From JAXLQL01 sp046331625 (GTDB lineage: Bacteria > Acidobacteriota > Terriglobia > Bryobacterales > Bryobacteraceae): DNA of 38,822 nt. The notes under the pieces are model-generated. The model had not been told where the DNA came from. It was given only the letters and a program-made list of their open reading frames with translations, and made no database searches. The stretch lies in contig JAXLQL010000048.1 of assembly GCA_046331625.1 (NCBI GenBank), forward strand, positions 1 through 38,822, read 5' to 3'. Every line of letters begins with the position of its first letter. Positions within the stretch are counted from its first letter, which is position 1. Of this stretch, positions 31,078 to 37,966 are shown piece by piece. The position numbers and the translations under genes were made by a program.

Positions 31078-33952
31078 AGCCGCTCCCGTCATCCACACCG
31101 GATCCCCCTATCCCGGGCTCCGCTCCTTCGAGGCCCACGAGTCTTTCCTTTTCCACGGTCGCGAAACTCACACCCAGCAACTGCTCGACCGCCTCGCTCA
31201 CCATCGCTTCCTCGCCGTGGTCGGCACTTCCGGTAGCGGCAAGTCATCGCTCGTCCGCGCCGGACTCCTGCCCGCTCTCTACCGCGGCTTCCTCTCCGGC
31301 GCCGGCTCGCGTTGGCGCATCGCGGTGATGCGTCCCGGCAACGCACCGCTCGAGAACCTTGCGGAAGCTCTCGCTAAGCCCGACGCTCTCAAGACGTACG
31401 CCGAATCACTGCGCAAGACCATCGAGCTCTCTTCGTTCGGATTGCTCGAAGCTGTCCGCCAGGCGAGGCTCGAGCCCGGCGAGAGCCTCCTCGTCGTAGT
31501 GGACCAGTTCGAAGAGCTCTTCCGCTTCCACCGCGATGGCCGCGAAGGTGATGGCGGTGCCGAAGCCCAGTTGTTCGTCGCGTCATTGCTCGAAGCCGCG
31601 GCCGCGTTCAGCCCCGCGGTGTACGTAGTGCTGACCATGCGCTCCGATTTCCTCGGCGACTGCGCGCAGTTTCCTGGACTGCCCGAAGCGCTCAACCAGA
31701 GCCAGTATCTGATCCCGCGGCTCACCCGCGAGCAACGCCGCGAGGCCATCGAGAAGCCGCTCGCGCTGGTGGGTGCGCGCATGACGCCGTCGCTCGTGCA
31801 GCGGCTGCTCTATGAGTTGGGTGACGATCCGGACCAGTTGCCCGTCTTGCAGCATGCGCTGAACCGGACATGGCAGAAGTGGAGGGACGACGGTGCGCAG
31901 GGCGAGATCGAGTATCGGCACTACCAGAGCGCGGGCACGCTGCAGGGGGCGTTGCGTGATCATGCGGAAGCGCTGATGGATGGATTGTCCGCTGACGCAG
32001 TTGGGAAAGTGTTTCGCTGCTTGACCACGTTGTTCGATGGACGCAAGATCCGCCGGCCCGCGACTCTCGATCGCGTGATGGCGGTGGCGGGCGAAGCCAA
32101 TGCGGAAGCGGCTCGCGCGGTGGTGGAGCGCTACGCCGCCCCCGCGAATTCGCTGCTGGTGCTTTCGCCGCCGGGGAAGCTCGAACGCGGCACGATGATC
32201 GACATCGCGCACGAGAGCCTGATCCGGCGCTGGACAAGGCTGGATCAGTGGGTGGACGATGAGGCCGACTGTGTCCGCTGGTACGGCGATGCGGTGGAGG
32301 ACACGCGGCGGCTACGCTCGGCGAGAGTGAAGACGTGGCGGGATCCCAAGCTCGCATACGCGCAAGGGCTCCTGGCGGGCGTCTGGAACGAGTCGTGGGC
32401 TGAGTGGGCGCTGAAAGACTGCCCGGTCCCGTTCCAAGAGGTGAAGGCGTTCCTTCGGCAAGGCGCGCATGAGCAAGCAGTTGAGGAGCATCGGCAGGAA
32501 ACCGAGCGCCAAGCGAAGCTCGAAGCGGAGCGCAAAGCCAAGGAGGCCGCGTTAGCCGCTGCCGATGCGCAACGGAAGTTGGCGGAGTTGGAACGCGCGG
32601 CGGCCGAGCAGGCGCGGTCGCGTGAGCAAGCCGAGCGCAACGCCAAGAACCACGCGCTCGCTCTGGCAGAGGCCGAGAGGGTCGCGAAGGAAACCGCGAT
32701 TTCGCGTGAAGCCGCCGAGATGCGGGCCAAGGAAATGGCTCTCGCGGCCGCCCAGTCCGAGCGCCAAGCCAAGGACATGGCGATTGCGCGCGAGGCCGCC
32801 GAGCAGGAAGCGAAGGAGGCGGCGTTGGCTACCGCCGAGGCAGAGCGGGGGCGAGCGGAAGCCGAGCGCGAGGCAAAGGAAATGGCGCTTGCCCGCGAAG
32901 CCGCCGAGCGCAGTCGCAAGAAGTGGCTGGGCGTTGGCTTCGCGGCAGCGCTTCTATTCGCGGTCGCCGCTGCCGCTGGATTTCTTTACTATCGGCGCGC
33001 GACCCAAATGCAGCAGGAACTCTCGCAGGCACTTGACGAAGAGGCCAAGGCCCAGGACTCAATCCGCTCGCTGAGCGCCCAACTCGATTACTACGCGGAC
33101 CAGCGCGCAAAGTCGACCAGTCCAGCCGAGGCGGCAAAGCTGACGCAACAAGCAAGGGAAGCGGAGACGAAGCGCTTCGCAGCCGAGGCAGATCTACGAG
33201 CCGCCCGTGTCCGGATCCAAGAGATCGCACAACACACACCTACCGGGTCCGCATCATTCCCAAGTAAAGGCGATCCAGTCCCAGGCGACCCTGCCGGGCG
33301 GAAGCGAACCATGTCCGATGGGCTTACGTACGTATGGATCGCGCCTGGCTCCTTCACCATGGGCTGCTCGCCTGGCGATCAGAACTGCGACAACGACGAG
33401 AAGCCGGAGCATTCCGTGCAACTGACCAGCGGTTTCTGGATGGGCCAGACGGAAGTGACTCAGGCGGCCTGGACCAAGGTGATGGGAACAGACCCTAGTC
33501 ATTTCAAGGGAGCCGACCTGCCAGTTGAGTCGGTTTCGTGGGAGGACGCCAATCGTTACTGTCAGGCGATCAGCGGACGCCTTCCGACCGAGGCCGAGTG
33601 GGAGTACGCCGCACGGGCAGGTGCTACGGCCCCTGATGATCTGAAGTCATTTGCATGGTTCGACGCAAACAGCGATCGCAAGACCCATCCGGTGGCGAAG
33701 CTGAATCCAAATCAGTGGGGCTTGTACGACATGTTGGGCAACGTCTGGGAGTGGGTGGGGGACTGGTACGGGCCTTATGGCGGTGGTCTCGTGAAGGATC
33801 CTCGCGGTCCCGCAGTCGGGGAGCGAAGAGTCCTTCGAGGCGGCTCTTGGGACGATCTACCAGTGTACGTCCGGGTTTCGTACCGTAACGGGAGCGGACC
33901 AACGTATCGGTTCGGCAGTATCGGGTTCCGGTGTGCCGGGGAATTACGTTGA
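31064..33952 (+). CDS. STAND NTPase with coiled coil, membrane span and FGE-sulfatase-fold sensor
   Basis: The 962-residue protein starts MPAAEAAPVIHTGSPYPGLR. The nSTAND1-type NTPase has Walker A GTSGSGKSS (54-62) and Walker B VVVDQFEELF (Asp147, Glu150/151). LTRE.RREAIEKPL, DPDQLPVLQHALNRTW and DIAHESLIRRWTRL are further landmarks. Residues about 462-618 are an Ala/Glu/Arg-rich coiled coil with imperfect repeats (AKEMALAxAQ, AKDMAIAREAAE). A membrane span at about 620-642 (WLGVGFAAALLFAVAAAAGF) is followed by a second coil. The FGE-sulfatase domain begins near 753 (TYVWIAPGSFTMGC, GFWMGQTEVTQAAW, RLPTEAEWEYAARAG, MLGNVWEWVGDWYG) and ends GFRCAGELR. The NTPase is probably inside and the FGE fold outside. 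Catalytic FGE cysteines are absent, so it likely binds a ligand. It overlaps the TIR gene and ends against a convergent antitoxin gene. Confidence 0.88.
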   Translation: MPAAEAAPVIHTGSPYPGLRSFEAHESFLFHGRETHTQQLLDRLAHHRFLAVVGTSGSGKSSLVRAGLLPALYRGFLSGAGSRWRIAVMRPGNAPLENLAEALAKPDALKTYAESLRKTIELSSFGLLEAVRQARLEPGESLLVVVDQFEELFRFHRDGREGDGGAEAQLFVASLLEAAAAFSPAVYVVLTMRSDFLGDCAQFPGLPEALNQSQYLIPRLTREQRREAIEKPLALVGARMTPSLVQRLLYELGDDPDQLPVLQHALNRTWQKWRDDGAQGEIEYRHYQSAGTLQGALRDHAEALMDGLSADAVGKVFRCLTTLFDGRKIRRPATLDRVMAVAGEANAEAARAVVERYAAPANSLLVLSPPGKLERGTMIDIAHESLIRRWTRLDQWVDDEADCVRWYGDAVEDTRRLRSARVKTWRDPKLAYAQGLLAGVWNESWAEWALKDCPVPFQEVKAFLRQGAHEQAVEEHRQETERQAKLEAERKAKEAALAAADAQRKLAELERAAAEQARSREQAERNAKNHALALAEAERVAKETAISREAAEMRAKEMALAAAQSERQAKDMAIAREAAEQEAKEAALATAEAERGRAEAEREAKEMALAREAAERSRKKWLGVGFAAALLFAVAAAAGFLYYRRATQMQQELSQALDEEAKAQDSIRSLSAQLDYYADQRAKSTSPAEAAKLTQQAREAETKRFAAEADLRAARVRIQEIAQHTPTGSASFPSKGDPVPGDPAGRKRTMSDGLTYVWIAPGSFTMGCSPGDQNCDNDEKPEHSVQLTSGFWMGQTEVTQAAWTKVMGTDPSHFKGADLPVESVSWEDANRYCQAISGRLPTEAEWEYAARAGATAPDDLKSFAWFDANSDRKTHPVAKLNPNQWGLYDMLGNVWEWVGDWYGPYGGGLVKDPRGPAVGERRVLRGGSWDDLPVYVRVSYRNGSGPTYRFGSIGFRCAGELR
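33840..33935 (+). other. Candidate diversity-generating-retroelement variable region in the FGE domain
   Basis: After RVLRGGSW the codons run GAC GAT CTA CCA GTG TAC and onward to GFRCA. Twelve codons in this stretch end in C or T and encode D, D, Y, V, V, Y, N, S, Y, F, G and S. All are reachable from AAC/AAT by changes only at the two A positions. That is the footprint of adenine-directed mutagenesis at VR sites of C-type-lectin/FGE-fold targets, which also typically sit at the very end of the gene. No reverse transcriptase, template repeat or accessory protein is in the window, so the call is a candidate only. Confidence 0.45.
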
Positions 33953-34258
33953 GTGTTGGGGGTTTCGAGTCAACGGGGGATTCCAAAGGGGGCGGGCCCC
34001 CTTTGGCCCAAAAAATTTGGGGCCGCGTCTCCCTACCACCGGTACTTCATCCCCATCCACCAACTCGCCCCGCTCCGCCGACCGCCATCCTTCCCCGATC
34101 TGTTCCCGAATCGCAACCTTCCGCATCGCGACCAACTCGTCGCGTTCCCGCAAAAGCCGCAGCGCCTCGCGAATCACCTCGGTCGCCGAGCCGTAGCGCC
34201 CCGACTCGATCTCGGCCTCTACGATCCGCTCGATCTCCGGCGTAAGATGCACGATCAT
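33944..34258 (-). CDS. ParD/CopG-like ribbon-helix-helix antitoxin with a replaced C-terminus
   Basis: The 104-residue reading frame starts at ATG 34256-34258 (MIVHLTPEIERIVEAEIESG). Residues 1-70 are a normal ParD-type antitoxin: RYGSATEVIREALRLLRERD, then RKVAIREQIGEGWRSAERGE and LVDGDEV. After DGDEV, where family members continue with a short helical tail, the frame runs into VVGRRGPKFFGPKGARPLWN and NPQHST, which is read from palindromic and antisense sequence. The native tail is therefore probably lost, possibly altering ParE binding. Its ATG overlaps the stop of the DUF433 gene (ATGA). No ParE follows; it runs head-on into the end of the FGE gene, overlapping by nine bases. Confidence 0.68.
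   Translation of the reverse strand: MIVHLTPEIERIVEAEIESGRYGSATEVIREALRLLRERDELVAMRKVAIREQIGEGWRSAERGELVDGDEVPVVGRRGPKFFGPKGARPLWNPPLTRNPQHST
33983..34021. repeat. Two adjacent strong palindromes just after the STAND-FGE gene
   Basis: CCAAAGGGGGC (33983-33993) and GCCCCCTTTGG (33996-34006) are perfect inverted repeats with GG between. CCCAAA (34007-34012) and TTTGGG (34016-34021) form a second, with AAA between. No T-run follows on either strand, so they are not standard terminators. DGR targets have a short cruciform just downstream of the variable region, and this one begins 31 bases after the stop codon, but it could equally be an insertion scar in the ParD-like gene. Confidence 0.6.
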
Positions 34259-34470
34259 GTCAGTCCCTCCCCAAGCCCGCCTTGCGCCGCCGCGTACGCC
34301 ATCGCCTGCCGGATGTCTTCCGGCTCGAGATCCGGATAGTTCTCGATCACCTCGGACTCGGCCATCCCATTCTCCACCAGGTTCACCACCAGCGCCACGC
34401 TGATCCGCATTCCGCGGATGCACGCACGCCCTCCGAGCACATTCGGATTGAAAGTAATTCGATCAAACAT
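34255..34470 (-). CDS. DUF433-family antitoxin
   Basis: The 71-residue protein is a complete DUF433 domain: MFDRITFNPNVLGGRACIRG, MRISVALVVNLVENGMAESE and VIENYPDLEPEDIRQAMAYA. The pattern N-P-x-V-x-G-G-x-x-x-I-x-G-x-R followed by an HTH-like D-L-x-x-E-D-I helix is characteristic. DUF433 genes normally sit just before a DUF5615 or PIN-type toxin; here the next gene in the operon is instead the ParD-like antitoxin, overlapping by four bases. The start overlaps the end of the upstream small gene by eight bases. Confidence 0.82.
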   Translation of the reverse strand: MFDRITFNPNVLGGRACIRGMRISVALVVNLVENGMAESEVIENYPDLEPEDIRQAMAYAAAQGGLGEGLT

Positions 34471-34669
34471 CCTTCACCGTCCCGCCTGCTGTGCGCCACT
34501 GCCGCAAGCCCTCTTCGAATGAGGTGAACTTGCCTTCAGCGATCTCCCGGTCCACCTTTTCGATCAGGTGCTCGCCGCGACCTCCCGGAGCGAAGTCCCG
34601 GGCCATCTCGCGGTCCCACTCGTCTTCGAACAGCCGCGCTGTCCCGTCCTTCATTGCGTCTGGCCCCAT
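34463..34669 (-). CDS. Small acidic antitoxin-like protein
   Basis: ATG 34667-34669 gives MGPDAMKDGTARLFEDEWDR and EMARDFAPGGRGEHLIEKVD, REIAEGKFTSFEEGLRQWRT. Starts at GTG 34690 or at ATG 34654 (MKDG) are alternatives. The pattern W-D-x-(E/Q)-(M/I)-A-x-D-F-x-P-G-G-R-G followed by an amphipathic helix and G-K-F occurs in small proteins of TA operons, so an antitoxin-like role is likely, but I cannot name a family. It heads a run of three overlapping antitoxin-type genes with no toxin. The gap upstream to higB is shared promoter space. Confidence 0.55.
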   Translation of the reverse strand: MGPDAMKDGTARLFEDEWDREMARDFAPGGRGEHLIEKVDREIAEGKFTSFEEGLRQWRTAGGTVKDV

Positions 34670-34749
34670 CGTCTCATTATCGGGCAACACATCCTGCCAC
34701 TGCGACGTGAGACGAATCCGCGAACCGCCAGAACCGCATCACGACACTT

Positions 34750-34782
34750 GAACCTGGTTCGCAAAAATGAGAACCTAGGAGG
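34750..34782 (+). promoter_or_regulatory. Palindrome and strong ribosome site before higB
   Basis: GAACCTGGTTC (34750-34760) is a perfect 5-1-5 palindrome. A half-site-like GAACCTAGG starts at 34771, 21 bases downstream. AGGAGG (34777-34782) lies ten bases before the GTG start of higB, a textbook Shine-Dalgarno site. The palindrome may be the operator of the downstream HigA-type repressor. Confidence 0.45.
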
Positions 34783-34792
34783 TGGAGGGACA

Positions 34793-35164
34793 GTGCCTCA
34801 TGCCGAAATGTTCTTCTTCCGGGATCCCGAGGACGATTCGGTCCCGCTGCTGGCTTGGCTCGATGGCTTGCCGGCGAAGGTCCGTGCCAAGTGCGTCTCT
34901 CGCCTCGATCGGTTGGCGGAACTCGGACATGAGCTTCGTCGCCCGGAAGCCGACTACCTGACAGATGGCATCTATGAGCTCCGCGCAAGCTACCAAGGTG
35001 TTCACTATCGAATGTTGTACTTCTTCGGAGGCCAAGCCGTCGTGGTCCTCTCGCACGGCCTGACCAAACTCCAAGAAGTGCCGATACGCGAAATCAAAAC
35101 GGCGATCGATCGAAAGAAGAAAGTAGAAGCCAATTTCGAGAAGTTTACGTCGAGGTCAAAGTAG
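34793..35164 (+). CDS. HigB/RelE-superfamily toxin (phage Gp49-like)
   Basis: The 123-residue protein starts at GTG 34793-34795 with AGGAGG ten bases upstream. It reads VPHAEMFFFRDPEDDSVPLL, then AWLDGLPAKVRAKCVSRLDR and LAELGHELRRPEADYLTDGI. The core YELRASYQGVHYRMLYFFGG and VVLSHGLTKLQEVPIREIKT is the typical Gp49/HigB fold: a RelE-like ribosome-dependent endoribonuclease with Arg and Tyr residues in the cleft, and a C-terminal Lys-rich tail. An ATG 15 bases later is possible. It lies four bases before higA and has no frameshift, so the pair should be active. Confidence 0.85.
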   Translation: MPHAEMFFFRDPEDDSVPLLAWLDGLPAKVRAKCVSRLDRLAELGHELRRPEADYLTDGIYELRASYQGVHYRMLYFFGGQAVVVLSHGLTKLQEVPIREIKTAIDRKKKVEANFEKFTSRSK

Positions 35165-35168
35165 AGCC

Positions 35169-35492
35169 GTGCCCCAAAGAAAAATGCATTCAAAAGCCAC
35201 CCAGTTCCTCTACGACCGCTACATCAAAGGCGACCCTCAACGCGAAACGGAATACGAAGAGGAACTCGTCAACGCCGAGATCGCGCGCAAAATCTACCAA
35301 CTCCGCACCAAGGCCGGACTCACCCAACAGGCCCTCGCGACCCGAGTCGGCACCACCAAGTCCGTCATCTCCCGGCTCGAAGACGCCGACTACGACGGCC
35401 ACTCGCTCTCCATGCTCAAGCGCATCGCCGAAGCCCTCGACAAGCGAATCGAGATTCGCTTCCTTCCCGCCAAGCGCCTCCGCACCGCGTGA
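35169..35492 (+). CDS. HigA-type XRE antitoxin
   Basis: The 107-residue protein starts at GTG 35169 (VPQRKMHSKATQFLYDRYIK) or possibly at ATG 35184. The HTH spans about residues 40-95: IARKIYQLRTKAGLTQQALA, TRVGTTKSVISRLEDADYDG and HSLSMLKRIAEALDKRIEIR. It neutralises the preceding toxin and represses the operon in the known higBA logic. The toxin-first order and the four-base gap fit higBA. The N-terminal D-R-Y-I-K-G-D-P segment is typical of antitoxins of this group. Confidence 0.86.
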   Translation: MPQRKMHSKATQFLYDRYIKGDPQRETEYEEELVNAEIARKIYQLRTKAGLTQQALATRVGTTKSVISRLEDADYDGHSLSMLKRIAEALDKRIEIRFLPAKRLRTA

Positions 35493-35562
35493 GCCCTCTC
35501 GGCGCATGGCGAAATCGCGGGGCAGCAATCGAGCCGCCCCGCATCAAGCTCCCACCGCCGGA

Positions 35563-36207
35563 CTACGGATTGCACGACCCGTTCGGTCCCGGCTTCGTGC
35601 ACAGCGGACCAACGCCCTTCTGCGGATCGGTCACGCTGATCATCGCCACCGGACCCGCCTTGTGGTCGCCGTTGAACGGCGTCGGCTTGGTCACGTCGAA
35701 GCCGCAAGCGGCCGCGTCCTTCGGATCGTTGAACCAGATGCCCACATGGAACGTGTTGGTGGGCGGGAGTCCCGTGGCCGCGTCGAACCCGAAGATCTGG
35801 TCGAGCAGGATCGTCTTGATCTGGACTTCCGCGCCGCCGCGATGGTCGGCCTGCACGTCGGACTGATACCACGCCATTCCGAAGTTCGAGAACGCCGGAT
35901 CGACGGTGCCATCGGAGCGAAGCGTGGTGTTTTGCACGGTGAACATGTCGAAGGCGAGGTCCGGGCGGATGTTCTTCAGGCGCAGGACCAGGGTGTCATT
36001 CTGCTTCCCGCGCACCACGGCGACGTCCGCGGTGGGCGTGGGTCCGTTGGGGGCCTTCAGGCAGTTGACGAACTTGGGGTGCGGCAACAGTCTGAAGGTC
36101 AGGACCGGATTGCGATCGTGGTCACGATCATCGTCATCGGCAAGGGCGGCACCGGTGGCGACCGTGAGGGCCATTGCAGCAAAGATGGTAAACATCGAGC
36201 GTTTCAT
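35563..36207 (-). CDS. Secreted protein of unknown function behind a Pho-box-like repeat
   Basis: The 214-residue protein has a signal peptide (MKRSMFTIFAAMALTVATGA) followed by an acidic ADDDDRDHDRN stretch. The body is beta-rich (VLTFRLLPHPKFVNCLKAPN, DTLVLRLKNIRPDLAFDMFT, NFGMAWYQSDVQADHRGG, VQIKTILLDQIFGFDAA) with three Cys that might form a disulfide. I do not recognise a family. The acidic leader could bind calcium. The upstream region at 36324-36379 carries a candidate response-regulator site, so phosphate or similar stress control is possible. The next gene, on the same strand, lies more than 250 bases upstream and is not in its operon. Confidence 0.78.
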   Translation of the reverse strand: MKRSMFTIFAAMALTVATGAALADDDDRDHDRNPVLTFRLLPHPKFVNCLKAPNGPTPTADVAVVRGKQNDTLVLRLKNIRPDLAFDMFTVQNTTLRSDGTVDPAFSNFGMAWYQSDVQADHRGGAEVQIKTILLDQIFGFDAATGLPPTNTFHVGIWFNDPKDAAACGFDVTKPTPFNGDHKAGPVAMISVTDPQKGVGPLCTKPGPNGSCNP

Positions 36208-36323
36208 TTTCTTTCTCCTATGACTAAGTTGGTTCGCGAATTCCTGAGCAGTCAGTCGTTCGCGTTGGGCTGAGCCGGGTTGCTTGGGCTTTTTGTGTCG
36301 CGCTTCCCTGTGCTCACTTAGAA

Positions 36324-36379
36324 CTATAGGTGGAAAGGTTCCAGGAAATCGTTCAGATGTTGTGAAAGTTTTGTGAAAG
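36324..36379 (-). promoter_or_regulatory. Pho-box-like direct repeat and -10 before the secreted protein gene
   Basis: On the minus strand CTTTCACA (36379-36372) and CTTTCACA (36368-36361) repeat with 11-base spacing, joined by AAA. This differs from the E. coli Pho box at four of 19 positions, as I recall that consensus. TATAGT (36329-36324) follows as a possible -10. The arrangement fits OmpR/PhoB-type activators, but the start codon lies about 115 bases further on. Confidence 0.45.
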
Positions 36380-36469
36380 CGCGGTCGATGATTCGTCTGC
36401 AGGCGGAGTGTGCGCGGGGCTACGGTCGGCGCTGCGCGGAGTCATCCGCATCACGCTCCTGTACCCGAT

Positions 36470-37402
36470 TCATTGTGCTTTCGGCGTCGCACCGTCCGAT
36501 GTGGCCGCAGCGACATCCGGCGTTGGGGAGGTCAACGGTCTGCCGAAGTCCGTTTCGAACTTCTCCTTGAAGGCTCTCATGACGCTGATGATGCCGCGGT
36601 GGTAGGAATTTGCCTGACGATTGTAGACAACGATTGCGACCAACAACAAAGCTCCGATCACGTCAAGCCAAACCAGCCTCGCTTGGTAGTTGCCTTCAAG
36701 TTTTGCGATTTCGTCCCACCGGCGCATATTATCGGACCAGTAAAAGAGCGCGAAGTAGACGTCACTTAGCAGCACTGCGATCGCCGCAAAAGACGGCAGG
36801 AATGACAAGCTGCCCATTGGGTAACGGAGCAGTTTGCTCGATGCGCGTTTACTCGATGCCGGGGACTCTCCAGGTGGTTCGAGCGTTGTGAAAGCCCGAT
36901 CCTCACTTGTGACGGAGATGAACACCATCGATCCACGGACGCCGAAATATGCCAGTCGGCGCTCGCCTTCTTGGGCATTCCGCAACTCGCAGAACAACGA
37001 CCCAACCTCGTGATTCTCTCGGCGCGAACACAGCGTCAAATAGAGGCTGGCGAAGAACAGGGTGCAACAACCCAGTATCGAGAGATCGCTTCCGCTCACC
37101 CGAATACCGAGCAGCGAGATCGAAATAGTCCAATTGTCTGTGAAGTTCTTCGCCGTTTGTTCATCCCGGACCCTTCTCAACCTTCCGACGTCCGTGCTCG
37201 TGCCAGTCGGCTTAACCGAATTCGGAGCCTCTGCCCCCATCGTGGGCGAAGCGAAATAGATCGTGTCCCAAGTGAAATACAGGTTCCAGATCGTGATCAA
37301 GATCGTCGCCGAGATGACACTGGCGACCAAGAGGGCCTTCCGGGTTCGACGGGCCGACTCCTGGATACAAGCGACACGCGTATTCAGCAGGTCAGATTCC
37401 AT
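36470..37402 (-). CDS. Four-span inner-membrane protein of unknown function
   Basis: The 310-residue protein starts at ATG 37400-37402 (MESDLLNTRVACIQESARRT); a longer upstream frame has no family support. Hydrophobic spans are ALLVASVISATILITIWNLY, then ISISLLGIRVSGSDLSILGC with CTLFFASLYLTLC, SFAAIAVLLSDVYFALFYW and LVWLDVIGALLLVAIVVYN. A cytosolic loop of about 80 residues contains RRENHEVGSLFCELRNAQEG, and the C-terminus is a short cytosolic helix plus a low-complexity tail. I do not recognise the family. Compared with the neighbours it has lower GC and different codon use, so it may have been acquired. Upstream lie the orphan DUF1778 gene and 180 bases without other signals. Confidence 0.65.
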   Translation of the reverse strand: MESDLLNTRVACIQESARRTRKALLVASVISATILITIWNLYFTWDTIYFASPTMGAEAPNSVKPTGTSTDVGRLRRVRDEQTAKNFTDNWTISISLLGIRVSGSDLSILGCCTLFFASLYLTLCSRRENHEVGSLFCELRNAQEGERRLAYFGVRGSMVFISVTSEDRAFTTLEPPGESPASSKRASSKLLRYPMGSLSFLPSFAAIAVLLSDVYFALFYWSDNMRRWDEIAKLEGNYQARLVWLDVIGALLLVAIVVYNRQANSYHRGIISVMRAFKEKFETDFGRPLTSPTPDVAAATSDGATPKAQ

Positions 37403-37582
37403 GTTGCAATTCTCACTACAATCACAAATTGCGGACCATGCTATCACACGAAACGATGGTGAGCCCACAAGCCGCCACTGGCGGCGGCGCCAGCGAGTAA
37501 GACCCAAACTCTCCGATTCTGCTGCCGAGCTCACGAGCGCAAGCCCAGATTCACGAAGAGCTTCCCGTCAGGCGCGGCCCGG

Positions 37583-37873
37583 TCAATCTGCTCCGCAACG
37601 CTTGAAGATGATCGGTTCCCGCAGGAGCCTCTCCAGCCGCGGCGACCGCTTCTGCGGAGAGTCCATCGCCTCCACGAACCGCTGCCATTGCTCTGCATTC
37701 AACCGGAAGAAGCGCCGGTCCGGTAGTACCTCGTCAGCTCGCTGCATCGCGCAATCGAGAACAAAATCGCTCAGGGTCCGGCCGGCCGCTGCGGCGGCGG
37801 CTTCCAGCTTCCGCTTGGCCGGCGGAGTCAACCGAATGTCCAACGTCTCACTCCGGGTCTCAGGCGTGGCCAC
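37583..37873 (-). CDS. DUF1778-family (TacA-like) antitoxin, orphan
   Basis: The 96-residue protein starts at GTG 37871-37873 (VATPETRSETLDIRLTPPAK) with AGGAGG ten bases before it. An upstream in-frame start at 37903 overlaps the probable -10 TATGCT (37899-37894). AKRKLEAAAAAAGRTLSDFV and LDCAMQRADEVLPDRRFFRL, then NAEQWQRFVEAMDS are the DUF1778 core: ribbon-helix-helix followed by a toxin-binding helix. In known pairs a GNAT acetyltransferase toxin that blocks aminoacyl-tRNA follows directly. Here the downstream gene is a membrane protein, so the toxin is missing. The C-terminal PRLERLLREPIIF is usual for the family. Confidence 0.8.
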   Translation of the reverse strand: MATPETRSETLDIRLTPPAKRKLEAAAAAAGRTLSDFVLDCAMQRADEVLPDRRFFRLNAEQWQRFVEAMDSPQKRSPRLERLLREPIIFKRCGAD

Positions 37874-37966
37874 TGCAGCGATCCTCCTCTGGCAGCATAA
37901 CACCGGCTCGCGATCTCGCCACGTCAGATGGCGGACTCGCCGGTATATTGGTGTTAGGAGTCAAGC

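Noticed and set aside
33983..34021. Rho-independent terminator after the STAND-FGE gene
   Set aside because: The hairpins are strong but no T-run follows in the direction of either gene.
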